This document shows positions 6,988-15,718 of a stretch of DNA of 64,000 nucleotides, piece by piece; position 1 is the first letter of the stretch; each line of letters starts with the position of its first letter. The notes beneath the pieces are model-generated. The model did no database searches, was not told the origin of the DNA, and saw nothing but the letters and a program-made list of their open reading frames with translations. The position numbers and the translations under genes were made by a program. Source of the DNA: Bacteroides sp. 43_108 (GTDB taxonomy: Bacteria > Bacteroidota > Bacteroidia > Bacteroidales > Bacteroidaceae); the NCBI GenBank assembly GCA_001915545.1, contig MNQS01000022.1, forward strand, positions 1 to 64,000, in the 5' to 3' direction.

Positions 6988-7683
6988 TCATGAGTTGACA
7001 TCAAATGGAACAGAGTAGTCTCTATCTCCGAACAGCTTGCTTCCTACTCGCACCATGGTCGAACCTTCCTCTACCGCTATAGGGTAGTCATGGCTCATTC
7101 CCATGGACAGATGGCAGAAGCTGTCGTCGTTTTTGAAGAATTGTTCCTTCGTGCTGTCGAATATGTTTCTTGCATGTCTGAATTCCTTGCGTATGATGTC
7201 GTTGTCGTCGGTATTTGTAGCCATGCACATCAGGCCGACGATCCTTACGTTATCCAGTTCACGCCATTCTCCGCTTTCAAGCATTTCGCTCAATGCTTCG
7301 GCTGTGAAGCCGTATTTGCTTTCTTCCTGCGCAAGGTGCATTTCCAGCAGGCAAGGGATAGTTCTTCCGCATTTTTTTGCCTGTTTGTCAATTTCCTTGA
7401 GCAGTTTGAGAGTGTCGACGGCGTGTATAAGTTTTATGAACGGTGCTATATATTTTACCTTATTTGTCTGCAGGTGGCCGATGAAGTGCCATTCAATATC
7501 TTTCGGCAGTGCTTCTGCCTTGACCATGAGTTCCTGTACATGGCTTTCGCCGAAGATTCTTTGTCCTGCATCGTAAGCTTCTTTCAGCTCGCTGATGGGA
7601 TGGAATTTTGAAACGGCCACAAGACATACGTTTTCCGGCAGTCCGGATTTTATTTCATTAAGTTTGTCACTGATTTTGCCCAT
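6988..7683 (-). CDS. YggS/PROSC-family pyridoxal phosphate homeostasis protein
   Basis: A single-domain PLP-binding TIM-barrel protein of 231 residues that buffers free PLP; no enzymatic reaction is established for the family. Visible family features are the N-terminal LVAVSKFHP containing the Schiff-base lysine, HFIGHLQTNKVKYI, IVGLMCMATN, and the C-terminal phosphate-binding LSMGMSHDYPIAVEEGST followed by RVGSKLFG. Length is typical (about 225-235). It lies upstream of the Crp/Fnr gene on the same strand with a 134-bp gap, and 110 bp downstream of the DUF4494 gene, so co-transcription with the latter is possible. Confidence 0.93.
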   Translation of the reverse strand: MGKISDKLNEIKSGLPENVCLVAVSKFHPISELKEAYDAGQRIFGESHVQELMVKAEALPKDIEWHFIGHLQTNKVKYIAPFIKLIHAVDTLKLLKEIDKQAKKCGRTIPCLLEMHLAQEESKYGFTAEALSEMLESGEWRELDNVRIVGLMCMATNTDDNDIIRKEFRHARNIFDSTKEQFFKNDDSFCHLSMGMSHDYPIAVEEGSTMVRVGSKLFGDRDYSVPFDVNS

Positions 7684-7793
7684 TTCCTGTTTTCCTCATT
7701 GTTTTTTTGCGATAGCGAACTGTTGCCGATTTGGCTATGAAGCAGTTCCCTTTCTATTATCCAGATAAAAGCTATTATTGTGTCTAAATGCTA

Positions 7794-8264
7794 TTATTGT
7801 TCGTATTCAGGCTTTGCATCCTTTACAGCCGAAGCATCGTAAGGATATACGTCGAGAAGCGGTGTTTCCTGTACCATTGCTATTTCGTAATCTACCATCG
7901 AACCCTTCATGCCTTCGTCAAAGCGTCTGATGGCATCGCGCAGGTCGCTTGCCTGTACAAGCATCTGTGAAGCCGATTTCTTTTCGGTCTGCGTCTTTTC
8001 GTCGAGAGTTATGAAGTTGCACTTGATCTTGTACCATTTGTCGGCACTGTCGTCTTCGCATGTGAAGAGTTCGCTGTATTTTGCGCGCTTGATGTCGCTC
8101 ACTGTGAATTCTCCTGTTGCAAACGGCGAAACTTCCTTGATTATTCTGGCTTCGGCTTCTGTGAAATTGAGTGCGTCTACCAGATATGGTTCTGTAACTT
8201 TCTTGACTAATCCGTTTTCGAGTGTCTTTTCTGTTTTGACCTTGCACTCGAACCAGTTGTTCAT
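7794..8264 (-). CDS. DUF4494 domain-containing protein
   Basis: A 156-residue cytoplasmic protein of unknown function, recognised by the N-terminal MNNWFECKVKTEKTLENG and the following VTEPYLVDALNFTEAEARI. This family (DUF4494) is widespread in Bacteroidetes. The open frame extends 40 codons upstream, but those residues overlap the terminator hairpin of the preceding gene at 8320-8356 and look non-coding. The ATG of MNNWFECK is therefore chosen; an ATG two codons earlier is possible. There is no signal peptide or membrane segment. The neighbours do not suggest a function. Confidence 0.85.
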   Translation of the reverse strand: MNNWFECKVKTEKTLENGLVKKVTEPYLVDALNFTEAEARIIKEVSPFATGEFTVSDIKRAKYSELFTCEDDSADKWYKIKCNFITLDEKTQTEKKSASQMLVQASDLRDAIRRFDEGMKGSMVDYEIAMVQETPLLDVYPYDASAVKDAKPEYEQ

Positions 8265-8319
8265 TATCATAATTAATAAATCTGTAGTTATCTGAGTGTA
8301 ATGTATGCCGCGTACACTA

Positions 8320-8356
8320 AAAACGGCAGGCAAAAGCCGGTAACCTTTGCCTGCCG
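8320..8356 (-). terminator. Terminator of the GH30-like gene
   Basis: CGGCAGGCAAA (8324-8334) pairs with TTTGCCTGCCG (8346-8356), a perfect 11-bp stem. A4 at 8320-8323 gives the U tract on the minus strand. Confidence 0.85.
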
Positions 8357-8476
8357 TTGTGCGGTATGGCGTATTCTGATGCAAATTTACTTTTTTATTC
8401 CGTATTCATATCTTTTTGTCTGTGCTTTTTTGTATATGCAGACATTTGTGCATTCAGAATGCCGTATGCTGTTATC

Positions 8477-11011
8477 TTACCTGATGATAACCACTTTTGA
8501 CGCTGTGGCACCTGCTGAGCTGTATTTTACTGCGTAGATGCCTTTGCCCATAGGTATGAGGGCTGTGCTGCCGGTGTTGATTTCGGCAATCAGACTTCCT
8601 GTCACAGAGTATATTTTCACGACTCCTTCATTTTTGTCATTGATTCTAATCATGCCGTCTTCCACTTCAATCATGTTGCCTGTTCCGCTTTCAGCAGAAA
8701 TGATGTTGTCCGGTATGTCTGGAGTGTCCTCCGGCATCTTCATCATGAGCCACTGGCGGTGTACCACAGTTGGTTCTGTTCCGTATTCCCATACGCCGAT
8801 ACGTGTACCTGCATTGTTTGATTCCTTTTCGAGGTCGAGTGCTCTAGCATCGTCGGCAGTGACAATCTTGCAGAACGGAGCATCGATATTCTCAATCCTG
8901 AAAGCCTGTTTGCCCTGTGTACCTTTTGTGCATGACACGTAGTATTCGCCTGCACTGTATGTGAGCATGTTTCCGTTTTTGTTTTCGAAAATCCAGTTGT
9001 CGCCGTCGGCCTTGAGTGTCCACTTCTGGTCGTCGCTCATCGATGCCGTGTTGAGCACTGCATATCCGCTTTCGTTTTCACCGATAGCCATGTTCTGTGC
9101 AGTTCTTGACAACAGCATGTATGCAGCTCCTTCTTCAGGCTCTGATGCCTGTTCTGATTTCTCTGTTACAGGTATGAGGAACGTGGCGATGCTCAGTCCC
9201 GGAAGCTTGAATGTCAGTTTGCTCTCATCGATGCTGAAGTCGCTGTTCTGCTCCATGTTGCGCGTTTCGTCTGTAATGTAGCCGGTGATGTCGCTTCCTA
9301 TGCTTTCATAGAACGAGAGGTCTACGGTGTGGTTTATCGGAGTGACGTCTGAGTTGATGGCTACGATGACCAGCGAGTCGCCAGCAGCGTTGCGTGCCGC
9401 AAGAACCTTGTCGTCAGCCACGCTGAGTATTGTGTATCCGGCCTTAATGAATCGGCTTATCTGCTGTCTGACGTAGTAGTTCTTCACCTTGTTGTATGTC
9501 TGTGCTGCAAAGTTTCCTGTCACCATGCACCACTGGTCGTTGCCTTCTTCTACATACTGCCAGTCAACCCATGCTGCAGGCATCAGGTAGTTTACGTCGT
9601 TCATGAGGCGCTTTGCCATTTCGAGGTTTCCAGATATTCCCGAACCACCGTTTCCTGTTTCGCTCATCCACAGGCGCAGTCCGCTTTCCTGACTGAGTGT
9701 GCGTATCTTTGAACGGTCTTTGTTGCTTCCGTAATATGAATGTGTGTTCCACTGTCCGATAAGGTCGAGCACGCCTGCCGATCTGTATCCTTCGAATGTC
9801 TTGTAAGAATCGCCGAGCATGGACTCGTCCGAAGCAGAGATCACTGTGTTCAGGCCCGATTCCTTGAGTATTGGGCTGAGAACCTTGAGGAATGCAATCT
9901 GTGAATTGAGGTCGAAGTGGCATCCCTCCTGTCCGCCGTTGCGCGACCAGTAGTTGGTCAGCGGTTCGTTGAATGGGTCGAGCGTGCGGAATTCAATGCC
10001 GTACTCATCCTTGTAGTGCTTGCAAACATCAACCAGATAATGGGCAAATTCCTCGTAGTATTCAGGTTTGAGGTTGTCTTTCCATCCGTTTGAGTTTCCT
10101 GCACAGCATCCGCTGTATGTCATGTAGTAAGGGCACGAGTTGCTGAATGCCTCGAAGATAGCGTCAGGTCTCTTTTCTCTGATTTTGAGCATGATTTTTC
10201 TCTGTGCTTCATCGCGTGTCCAGATGTATCCGCCGTTGGTTGAATCCTTGAATCCTTCCATTTCGGCACGCAGACCTTTGCCGCTGCCCATGTGGTGAGG
10301 GTCGCAGTTGCGGTTCTCAGGGTCGTCGCCTCCGCCGATGTTGTATCTGAATATGTTGAAGTTGAGGCCCTCAGGGCTCACGAGCCAGTCAACCAGTTCG
10401 TCAATCTTTTCATCGCTCCATTTTCCGCACATGTTTGCCCACCAGCAGAGCGATACGCCCCAGCCTTCGATGGTCTGTTTGCGTGCGTCAGGATTGATTA
10501 CGTACGATGTAATGCTTGTTTCGACAGGTGCATCCTTGTCGTCCGACAGGTACCACAGGTGCATTACGCTCGATCCGTCCTTGTCGGAGAAAGCATACGA
10601 ACCGTCTACAGTGCTGTCTGTACCCAGACACTTGCCGTTGACCTTGTTGCGGAGTCTTACGTAATTGCCTCCGGCACTCTCAATGGAGTATTTTGCCTCT
10701 TCCGGCGTGTTGCTTTCGCGGAAGTATGTGTTCCACTGTCCTTCAAGCTGCATGAAGCCGTTGCCGTCGGCACCCGCAATGTTGTAGTAGCCGTCGCCGA
10801 GAGGTATGATGATGAGCTTTCCTGCCAGCGGGTCGTCGGGGCTGACAATGGCGGCGTGGTTGTTACCGTTCTTGCACAGAACCTTTCCGCTTGAGTGCAT
10901 GACGTAGATTCGTGTGGTTTTGTCTATGGTAGTTTGCGCGGCGGCGCAGACTGCCATGAGCATGTAAAGGCATGACATCATCAGTAGCCTTGTTTTTCTC
11001 AGTTTAATCAT
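8477..11011 (-). CDS. Secreted GH30-family glycoside hydrolase with ricin-like domains (probable endo-beta-1,6-galactanase type)
   Basis: An 844-residue exported glycanase. A signal peptide (about 1-25, ending AVCAAAQ) is followed by a ricin-type beta-trefoil-like region (about 30-160). The (beta/alpha)8 catalytic domain begins QTIEGWGVSLCWWANMCG, has the acid/base Glu in DPFNEPLTNYW (about 347) and the nucleophile Glu in LWMSETGNGG (about 450). A beta-sandwich follows to about 610, then a second ricin-like domain (about 625-765, starting AAYMLLSRTAQNMAIGEN). The C-terminal tail includes VVKIYSVTGSLIAEI and KGIYAVKYSS and resembles secretion or surface-anchoring tails of Bacteroidetes. The WWANMCG motif and NEP spacing resemble endo-beta-1,6-galactanases of GH30, but specificity is an inference. 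It has its own terminator and no SusC/SusD neighbours. Confidence 0.87.
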   Translation of the reverse strand: MIKLRKTRLLMMSCLYMLMAVCAAAQTTIDKTTRIYVMHSSGKVLCKNGNNHAAIVSPDDPLAGKLIIIPLGDGYYNIAGADGNGFMQLEGQWNTYFRESNTPEEAKYSIESAGGNYVRLRNKVNGKCLGTDSTVDGSYAFSDKDGSSVMHLWYLSDDKDAPVETSITSYVINPDARKQTIEGWGVSLCWWANMCGKWSDEKIDELVDWLVSPEGLNFNIFRYNIGGGDDPENRNCDPHHMGSGKGLRAEMEGFKDSTNGGYIWTRDEAQRKIMLKIREKRPDAIFEAFSNSCPYYMTYSGCCAGNSNGWKDNLKPEYYEEFAHYLVDVCKHYKDEYGIEFRTLDPFNEPLTNYWSRNGGQEGCHFDLNSQIAFLKVLSPILKESGLNTVISASDESMLGDSYKTFEGYRSAGVLDLIGQWNTHSYYGSNKDRSKIRTLSQESGLRLWMSETGNGGSGISGNLEMAKRLMNDVNYLMPAAWVDWQYVEEGNDQWCMVTGNFAAQTYNKVKNYYVRQQISRFIKAGYTILSVADDKVLAARNAAGDSLVIVAINSDVTPINHTVDLSFYESIGSDITGYITDETRNMEQNSDFSIDESKLTFKLPGLSIATFLIPVTEKSEQASEPEEGAAYMLLSRTAQNMAIGENESGYAVLNTASMSDDQKWTLKADGDNWIFENKNGNMLTYSAGEYYVSCTKGTQGKQAFRIENIDAPFCKIVTADDARALDLEKESNNAGTRIGVWEYGTEPTVVHRQWLMMKMPEDTPDIPDNIISAESGTGNMIEVEDGMIRINDKNEGVVKIYSVTGSLIAEINTGSTALIPMGKGIYAVKYSSAGATASKVVIIR

Positions 11012-11320
11012 AGTTTAATGGATTTTGGGGTTATGTAAATTTTTTAGATGATTTTCGTGTTTTCGTCACTCTGTCGTGCTTATAATTGTATGCATGACAC
11101 AGTTTCCTACAAAGTTATGTTTTTATTTTAGAATAATACAGCTTCTGTCTGAACGATTGGAGAATAAATTTTTTGTGTGCGCTTCTTATTGACGGCTCTC
11201 GTGTGTAATTGATTTGCCGGTTTTGCTTTTCCGAGCAAAAATACAGCTGTTCTTTAATATTGTAGGAATAAAAATCATTCACATGAGGGGTAAGAATCGT
11301 CCAAACTGGATATTTGTTCT
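11012..11320. other. 309-bp gene-free stretch
   Basis: This leader region serves the minus-strand GH30-like gene. A TAACTTTG -7 box lies on the minus strand at 11117-11110, giving an untranslated leader of about 90 bases. No clear -33 element, hairpin or small gene is visible in the remainder. Confidence 0.5.
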
Positions 11321-11674
11321 TCAGTTTCCGTGTTTTTTCCCGACAATCGACTTACGTCTGTTTTTGGAATTCATCTCGCTGAACAGATGTCTGAATGCTG
11401 CGATGGGGTGATGGAACAGCATGCGCGGACCGGAGTATCTCATGATTTCCGCAATCTTTTCGTGCATGTCCTTGCGGTAGCAGTGTACAGGACACATCCG
11501 GCATGTGGGTTTCCGGTCGCCGTGCGGACAGCGTTCCAGACGTGCATGTGCATAGGCAAGCAGTTCGCTGCATTCGGAACATAGACTTCCGGCATGTGTA
11601 TGATGGTGGCTGTGGCAGAATATGCCTATCATTATTTCCACCGTTTTCTTTTCTCTTTCTATTTTCTTTCCCAT
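11321..11674 (-). CDS. Nitrous oxide-stimulated promoter (NOSP) family protein
   Basis: A small cysteine/histidine-rich protein of 117 residues. It matches the family named after a nitrous-oxide-stimulated promoter. The signature runs IFCHSHHHTHAGSLCSEC, then ELLAYAHARLERCPHGDRK, then PTCRMCPVHCYRKDMHEKI and MRYSGPRMLFHHPIAAFRHL. The pairs CSEC, CRMC and CPVHC suggest metal binding, probably zinc or an iron-sulfur centre, though this is an inference. The biochemical function of the family is not established. It sits between two glycosidase genes on the same strand, separated from both by more than 130 bp and by a terminator, so it is probably transcribed alone. Confidence 0.88.
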   Translation of the reverse strand: MGKKIEREKKTVEIMIGIFCHSHHHTHAGSLCSECSELLAYAHARLERCPHGDRKPTCRMCPVHCYRKDMHEKIAEIMRYSGPRMLFHHPIAAFRHLFSEMNSKNRRKSIVGKKHGN

Positions 11675-11726
11675 TTCTACAGGCTATGTATTTTTCCGGC
11701 ATGGCATTTGCCTGTGCAATATTCAG

Positions 11727-11760
11727 CAAAAAAAACGGCATCTCCAAACGATGATGCCGT
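11727..11760 (-). terminator. Terminator of the GH97 gene
   Basis: ACGGCATC (11735-11742) pairs with GATGCCGT (11753-11760). The A8 at 11727-11735 becomes a long U tract on the minus strand. The stop of the GH97 gene lies 54 bases upstream. Confidence 0.88.
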
Positions 11761-11813
11761 CAATGGAGGTGCCGTCACAGTTTATCTTTCGGAAATGAGC
11801 TTGTAGACAGCCT

Positions 11814-13736
11814 TTACTTCTTGCATGGAACAATGACTGCGACGAATCCGCCTTTTGGCAGGCAGTCGGCTTCAACTTGTCCGTTGAACTCTGCAGAGGA
11901 TATTCTCAGCTTGTCCGCTGCATCGCTGTCGCAAATTTTGGTAATCTGGTATTTGTGACCTTTCTTCAGTTTTATCCGGCTTGCGAGTTTCATAGGCTTG
12001 TCCGTACCGTTTATGCCGGCTACATATATGGTGTCGCCCTTGTCTCTTCTCATCAGTACGCTCTCTCCAGGATAACCGTCGAGCAGTGAAGTGTCGTCCC
12101 ACGCCGCCGGCAGATGTCTCAGAAATTTCTTGGCTTCTTCCGGAAGCTGTGCAAACCCTTCAGGACGGTCGGCCATGTGCTGTATGCCCGATTCGAACAC
12201 TACGGGCAGTGCCAGTTCGTGGGCATAGGTGGTGAGATGGGGATGTTGAGAATTTGTGAAGGCCGTCGGAGTGTAGTCCATAGGGCCGATGACGTTGCGT
12301 GTGAACGGCAGTGTGGCGTTCAGCCGAGGTGCAATCTCGGTCATTCTCGGGGCGTTGTTGTACTGCTCGGCGCCGTAGACGGCCTCCATGCTCATGAGGT
12401 GGGGGTAGGTGCGTGTCCATCCGCGCGGAACCGTCGAACCGTGGAAATTTACCATGAGTTCGAAGCGTGCGGCGTCTTCTAGTATGTCGAGATAGTAGCA
12501 CATCATGTCCTGCTTGTCGCTTTCGAAGAAGTCTACCTTTATGCCGTATATCCCCATTTCCTTGAGTTCCCTGAAGGTCTTCATGCGCGATTCGTGGGTG
12601 ATGAGCAGGTCTCTAGGCGTTGCGCCGACGCGGTTGTGCTTTCCGCCAGAATTGAGCCATATCAGCGGTTTTATGCCTTTGCTTCTGGCATAGGCCGCGG
12701 CGTCGTGTATATTTCCCCCGTTGCCCATCGCGTCCCATTCCCAGTCGAAAAGCACGTAGGGCCACTCCATCTCTTCGGCAAGGTCTACATATCTGCATGC
12801 CGTCGGGTAATCCTTCGTGCCGTGGTTGTATGCCCAGTATATCCATGAGGCAATGCCTGGCTGTATCCAGTCTGTCGATTCGAGTGTGCACGGACGGCTC
12901 ACGTCGTCAATCAGGGTTGAGGCCACTATGTCGTCAAGGCCTCCGATGATGACTGTTCGCCACGGCGATTTCCACGGCAGTGATATTGTCGGGTTGACAT
13001 CGCCGACACTGTTTCCGTCGGTTGCTGCCGGCAGTGTCAGCTTGTATGAGCCGGCCGATGCCGTGTTGCTCAGTTTAGTGGCGCAGTAGGTGCGGTCAAT
13101 GTCGGCTTCGCTGACAAGTGCCCAGCACGACGAACCTTCGAAGCGGAAAAGTGCCGGATAGCCCCATTCGCCTTGGTCGATGACGTCTTTCTGGTGCGGA
13201 AAGTCGCCTTCGTAGCTTGTGACGAAACGCTGCATCCAGCGGTCGGTTGAGGCGTCTATTTCGTATGCTGTAAGTTCGTCTATGACTTTCATGGAGTCCG
13301 ACGCTGTGTCGTCAAATTCATATCTGAAACATATGCCGTCGTTGTATGCGCGTACGGTCACGTTCATGTCCTTCTGTTCTGGATTTGTGAACGATACGGT
13401 CACTTCATTGGCTTTGTTCGTGCAGTGTTTCCTTTTGCCGTGCACTGCCATGTAGTCGGTCGTCACCTTCCGTCGCCGTCCGGTTGATGCCAGTTTCAGT
13501 CCGCTGTCGAAACTCGTGTCGCTGCGTCTGATGCCGAGGCGTATGTTGCGGAATACGTGATTGGTCTTGCCGTCGTTGTCTTTATATTCCACAGAAAGAA
13601 ACCATGAAGCATGTGTGTCGGAGTCGAGCGAAACTGCAATCTTGCCGTTTGGCGATTTCAGCAGTTCAGATGCCGGGCAAATCTGCGGAATTGCAGATAC
13701 GGCCACTGTCAGGATTAACGATGTCAGTCTGTTCAT
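11814..13736 (-). CDS. GH97-family glycoside hydrolase, probable retaining alpha-galactosidase type
   Basis: A 640-residue periplasmic exo-glycosidase with signal peptide (about 1-22). The N-terminal beta-sandwich (about 25-270, starting LLKSPNGKIAVSLD) is followed by a (beta/alpha)8 barrel beginning QPGIASWIYWAYNHGTKDYP, and then a C-terminal beta domain. The barrel has Asp in GIKVDFFESDKQD (about 402) and Glu in MSMEAVYGAEQYNN (about 450). In GH97 the retaining alpha-galactosidases carry an Asp nucleophile at the first of these places, whereas inverting SusB-type alpha-glucosidases lack it and use other glutamates. The sequence therefore favours the retaining group. A calcium-site glutamate set is expected but was not checked. 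The gene is alone, without SusC/SusD. Confidence 0.88.
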   Translation of the reverse strand: MNRLTSLILTVAVSAIPQICPASELLKSPNGKIAVSLDSDTHASWFLSVEYKDNDGKTNHVFRNIRLGIRRSDTSFDSGLKLASTGRRRKVTTDYMAVHGKRKHCTNKANEVTVSFTNPEQKDMNVTVRAYNDGICFRYEFDDTASDSMKVIDELTAYEIDASTDRWMQRFVTSYEGDFPHQKDVIDQGEWGYPALFRFEGSSCWALVSEADIDRTYCATKLSNTASAGSYKLTLPAATDGNSVGDVNPTISLPWKSPWRTVIIGGLDDIVASTLIDDVSRPCTLESTDWIQPGIASWIYWAYNHGTKDYPTACRYVDLAEEMEWPYVLFDWEWDAMGNGGNIHDAAAYARSKGIKPLIWLNSGGKHNRVGATPRDLLITHESRMKTFRELKEMGIYGIKVDFFESDKQDMMCYYLDILEDAARFELMVNFHGSTVPRGWTRTYPHLMSMEAVYGAEQYNNAPRMTEIAPRLNATLPFTRNVIGPMDYTPTAFTNSQHPHLTTYAHELALPVVFESGIQHMADRPEGFAQLPEEAKKFLRHLPAAWDDTSLLDGYPGESVLMRRDKGDTIYVAGINGTDKPMKLASRIKLKKGHKYQITKICDSDAADKLRISSAEFNGQVEADCLPKGGFVAVIVPCKK

Positions 13737-14139
13737 TTTTCAGAATGGTTGTTTAGATTTCGGTTTGTACATTGATTTTTTGGTACGCGTGCAATGTATG
13801 TGCATGCACTGTGTACAGACAAAGATAGTGCTGTTTGCGAATGATTTTATAGCACATGACAGCCAAACAATAGGATATTGTCGATATGTGCGGGCCTTCA
13901 TGGAGAAAATTGCGGGCGCTCGCAACAATTGCCACGAGCCCTCGCAAATTTTTTTCTGAGCCTTCGGAATGAATGCTTTGAGCGCTCGGAGTTCTGATTT
14001 ATTTGACTATGTTTGTGCGCGGATGTAGCCTGTCGGCCGTTTCGCTCCCTGCATTGTGTGTATTTTGGGCGGACTGATGGACGTGCTGTTTTGTCTGGGT
14101 GCCGGCGGCATCTGCTGATTTATTATTTTAAATTCTGAA
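13737..14139. other. 403-bp gene-free stretch
   Basis: Lies between the divergent GH97 and DUF4112 genes. It holds a TATCTTTG -7 box on the minus strand (13827-13820) for the GH97 gene and a copy of the GAGCGCTCG-type repeat (13914-13989). No small gene is evident. Confidence 0.6.
13914..13989. repeat. GAGCGCTCG-type intergenic repeat, copy 1
   Basis: GGGCGCTCGC, CACGAGCCCTCGC, TGAGCCTTCGG and GAGCGCTCGG follow one another at about 20-base spacing, with AT-rich separators. Related clusters are at 24794-24880, 39832-39888 and 52964-53020, always between genes. Confidence 0.65.
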
Positions 14140-14634
14140 ATGACTATGGTTGATATGACTAGAAGAAATAAAACTTCAGAAACTGCTGTTTACAGAAGTC
14201 TGAAGACTATAACAACTTACATGGACCGCTATTACCTCGATCCGATAGTGTCGTTCATTCCCGGTGCCGGCTATGTGGTATCGCTGGCGTTCACGCTCCC
14301 ATATCTTTATATAAGCACGCTGTGCATGCGCTCGTTGCCGTTGACGCTGGCTGTAATCTACAATGTAGTGCTCGATCAGCTTGTAGCAATGATGCCGTTC
14401 GGGGTGGGAGTGGTGCTCGATGCCTTCAACCGTTCGTATGTGAAGAACAGCCGTCTGGTCATTGGTTTTGTCGAGGGCGACAGAAAAATTATCTCAGAAG
14501 TGAATAGAAAAGCGCTTCTGACGCTGGTGATGATATGCGTTTTGGTGGCTCTCATAGTACTCATGTTCTATTTGTTGGGGCTTCTGGTTGCAAAAATCGG
14601 AAGTTTTTGGACGTTTTTGGCAGGTCAGATATGA
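14140..14634 (+). CDS. DUF4112 domain-containing membrane protein
   Basis: A 164-residue inner-membrane protein of unknown function. The family signature is the stretch YYLDPIVSFIPGAGYVVSL near residues 29-48, followed by hydrophobic segments at about 49-70 and 75-98 and a C-terminal transmembrane helix (about 128-150, TLVMICVLVALIVLMFYLLG). ATG codons also occur at codons 3 and 6, so the true start may be up to five codons later. It is divergent from the GH97 gene and is followed by a terminator-like inverted repeat and the tRNA cluster. The neighbours give no functional hint. Confidence 0.85.
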   Translation: MTMVDMTRRNKTSETAVYRSLKTITTYMDRYYLDPIVSFIPGAGYVVSLAFTLPYLYISTLCMRSLPLTLAVIYNVVLDQLVAMMPFGVGVVLDAFNRSYVKNSRLVIGFVEGDRKIISEVNRKALLTLVMICVLVALIVLMFYLLGLLVAKIGSFWTFLAGQI

Positions 14635-14971
14635 GCTGTTTGATGATTTTTGACAACCGTCTGCGGTCATTGCATGATTAAAATTGCACAGTTTGGATAG
14701 ATTTGTGTATGTGTATTTGTAAAATTGTGTTAAATGAGCTGGCTTTGCTCTCTTTTGCGCTCAATCCGAAATAACCTTAAAATGGCATTTTTCGGCGTTT
14801 TTAGGGTTTTCGCCAAAAAAGCGCCGAAAAAAGTTCAAAAAAAATATCACTTTTTTCTTGCTGATATTTAGAGGGTTAACCGGAATGAGCGAAAAACTTG
14901 CAAAAAAAGTTGCTCGGAAATTTGGATTGTATCAGAAAACCCTCTACCTTTGCACTCGCTTTCGAAAATGA
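14635..14971. other. 337-bp gene-free stretch before the tRNA cluster
   Basis: Contains an inverted repeat TTTTTCGGCG (14788-14797) / CGCCGAAAAA (14822-14831) that could end the DUF4112 transcript on either strand. The tRNA promoter at 14921-14952 is also here. Nothing else is seen. Confidence 0.6.
14921..14952 (+). promoter_or_regulatory. Promoter of the tRNA cluster
   Basis: TTTG (14921-14924), exactly 20 bases, then TACCTTTG (14945-14952). The first tRNA begins 20 bases later, consistent with a short 5' leader removed by RNase P. Confidence 0.75.
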
Positions 14972-15046
14972 GGGCGTTTAGCTCAGCTGGTTCAGAGCAT
15001 CTGCCTTACAAGCAGAGGGTCGGCGGTTCGAATCCGTCAACGCCCA
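14972..15046 (+). tRNA. tRNA-Val (anticodon TAC)
   Basis: Acceptor arms GGGCGTT/AACGCCC, anticodon loop CTTACAA on stem TCTGC/GCAGA, and T-loop GGTTCGAATCC. The discriminator is A and no CCA is encoded. Confidence 0.96.
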
Positions 15047-15063
15047 CAAAACTCTCATTTCAA

Positions 15064-15137
15064 GGCTCGCTAGCTCAACTGAATAGAGCATTTGACTACG
15101 GATCAAAAGGTTATAGGTTTGAATCCTATGCGAGTCA
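15064..15137 (+). tRNA. tRNA-Arg (anticodon ACG)
   Basis: Acceptor GGCTCGC/GCGAGTC with one G-U pair, anticodon loop CTACGGA on stem TTTGA/TCAAA. The ACG anticodon would be read as ICG after A34 deamination. No CCA is encoded. Confidence 0.95.
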
Positions 15138-15153
15138 CGAACGATGCGGAGAA

Positions 15154-15236
15154 GGGTACATTCCAGAGTGGCCAAATGGGGCAGACTGTAAATCTGCTGG
15201 CTTTCGCCTTCGGTGGTTCGAATCCATCTGTACCCA
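15154..15236 (+). tRNA. tRNA-Tyr (anticodon GTA)
   Basis: Class II tRNA with long variable arm. Acceptor GGGTACA/TGTACCC and anticodon loop CTGTAAA on GCAGA/TCTGC. No CCA is encoded. Confidence 0.96.
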
Positions 15237-15263
15237 CTCCAAAAGTTGAAAATGAGAAATGTT

Positions 15264-15336
15264 GCGGAAATAGCTCAGTTGATAGAGCACTAGCCTTCCA
15301 AGCTGGGGGTCGCGGGTTTGAGCCCCGTTTTCCGCT
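15264..15336 (+). tRNA. tRNA-Gly (anticodon TCC)
   Basis: Acceptor GCGGAAA/TTTCCGC, anticodon loop CTTCCAA, discriminator T. No CCA is encoded. Confidence 0.95.
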
Positions 15337-15343
15337 CTACATT

Positions 15344-15417
15344 GCCTCTTTAGCTCAGTTGGCCAGAGCACGTGATTTGTAATCTCGGGGTCGTTGGTTC
15401 GAATCCGACAAGAGGCT
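15344..15417 (+). tRNA. tRNA-Thr (anticodon TGT)
   Basis: Acceptor GCCTCTT/AAGAGGC, anticodon loop TTTGTAA. It starts eight bases after the Gly tRNA. The discriminator is T. Confidence 0.95.
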
Positions 15418-15445
15418 CACTTATTGAACAATCCTGTTTCTAAAA

Positions 15446-15527
15446 GGAGAGGTGGCGGAATGGTAGACGCGCTACTTTGAGGGGGTAGTGGGCTCAGCCC
15501 GTGGGAGTTCGAGTCTCCTTCTCTTCA
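15446..15527 (+). tRNA. tRNA-Leu (anticodon GAG)
   Basis: Class II tRNA. Acceptor GGAGAGG/TCTCTTC with G-U pairs, anticodon stem CTACT/GGTAG with loop TTGAGGG, and a variable arm GTGGGCTCAGCCCGT. A one-base shift of the anticodon stem would suggest Ser-TGA, but body identity elements (GGTGGCGGAATGGTAGACGC) are those of tRNA-Leu. Confidence 0.92.
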
Positions 15528-15559
15528 CTTAAGGATCGGGAAATACAGAAAAAAGAGAA

Positions 15560-15633
15560 GCTTCAGTAGCTCAGTTGGTTAGAGCACATGACTGTTAATC
15601 ATGGGGTCGTTGGTTCAAGCCCATCCTGAAGCG
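15560..15633 (+). tRNA. tRNA-Asn (anticodon GTT)
   Basis: Acceptor GCTTCAG/CTGAAGC, anticodon loop CTGTTAA on CATGA/TCATG, discriminator G. Confidence 0.95.
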
Positions 15634-15638
15634 CTTAT

Positions 15639-15711
15639 GCGTCCTTAGCTCAGTTGGTAGAGCATCTGACTCTTAATCAGAGGGTCCAGGGTTCGAACCC
15701 CTGAGGGCGTA
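15639..15711 (+). tRNA. tRNA-Lys (anticodon CTT), copy 1
   Basis: Acceptor GCGTCCT/AGGGCGT, anticodon loop CTCTTAA on TCTGA/TCAGA. The tRNA body is identical in sequence to 15943-16015. Confidence 0.95.
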
Positions 15712-15718
15712 CTCTTTT

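Noticed and set aside
8477..13736. Polysaccharide utilization locus
   Set aside because: Two secreted glycosidases are close together, but there is no SusC/SusD pair, sensor or shared operon; each has its own terminator.
14950..15382. Open frames across the tRNA cluster
   Set aside because: They run through several perfectly folded tRNA genes on the plus strand and have no protein features.
15446..15527. tRNA-Ser (TGA) reading of the leucine tRNA
   Set aside because: Shifting the anticodon stem by one base gives TGA, but the stem CTACT/GGTAG with loop TTGAGGG and the D-arm sequence are those of tRNA-Leu (GAG).
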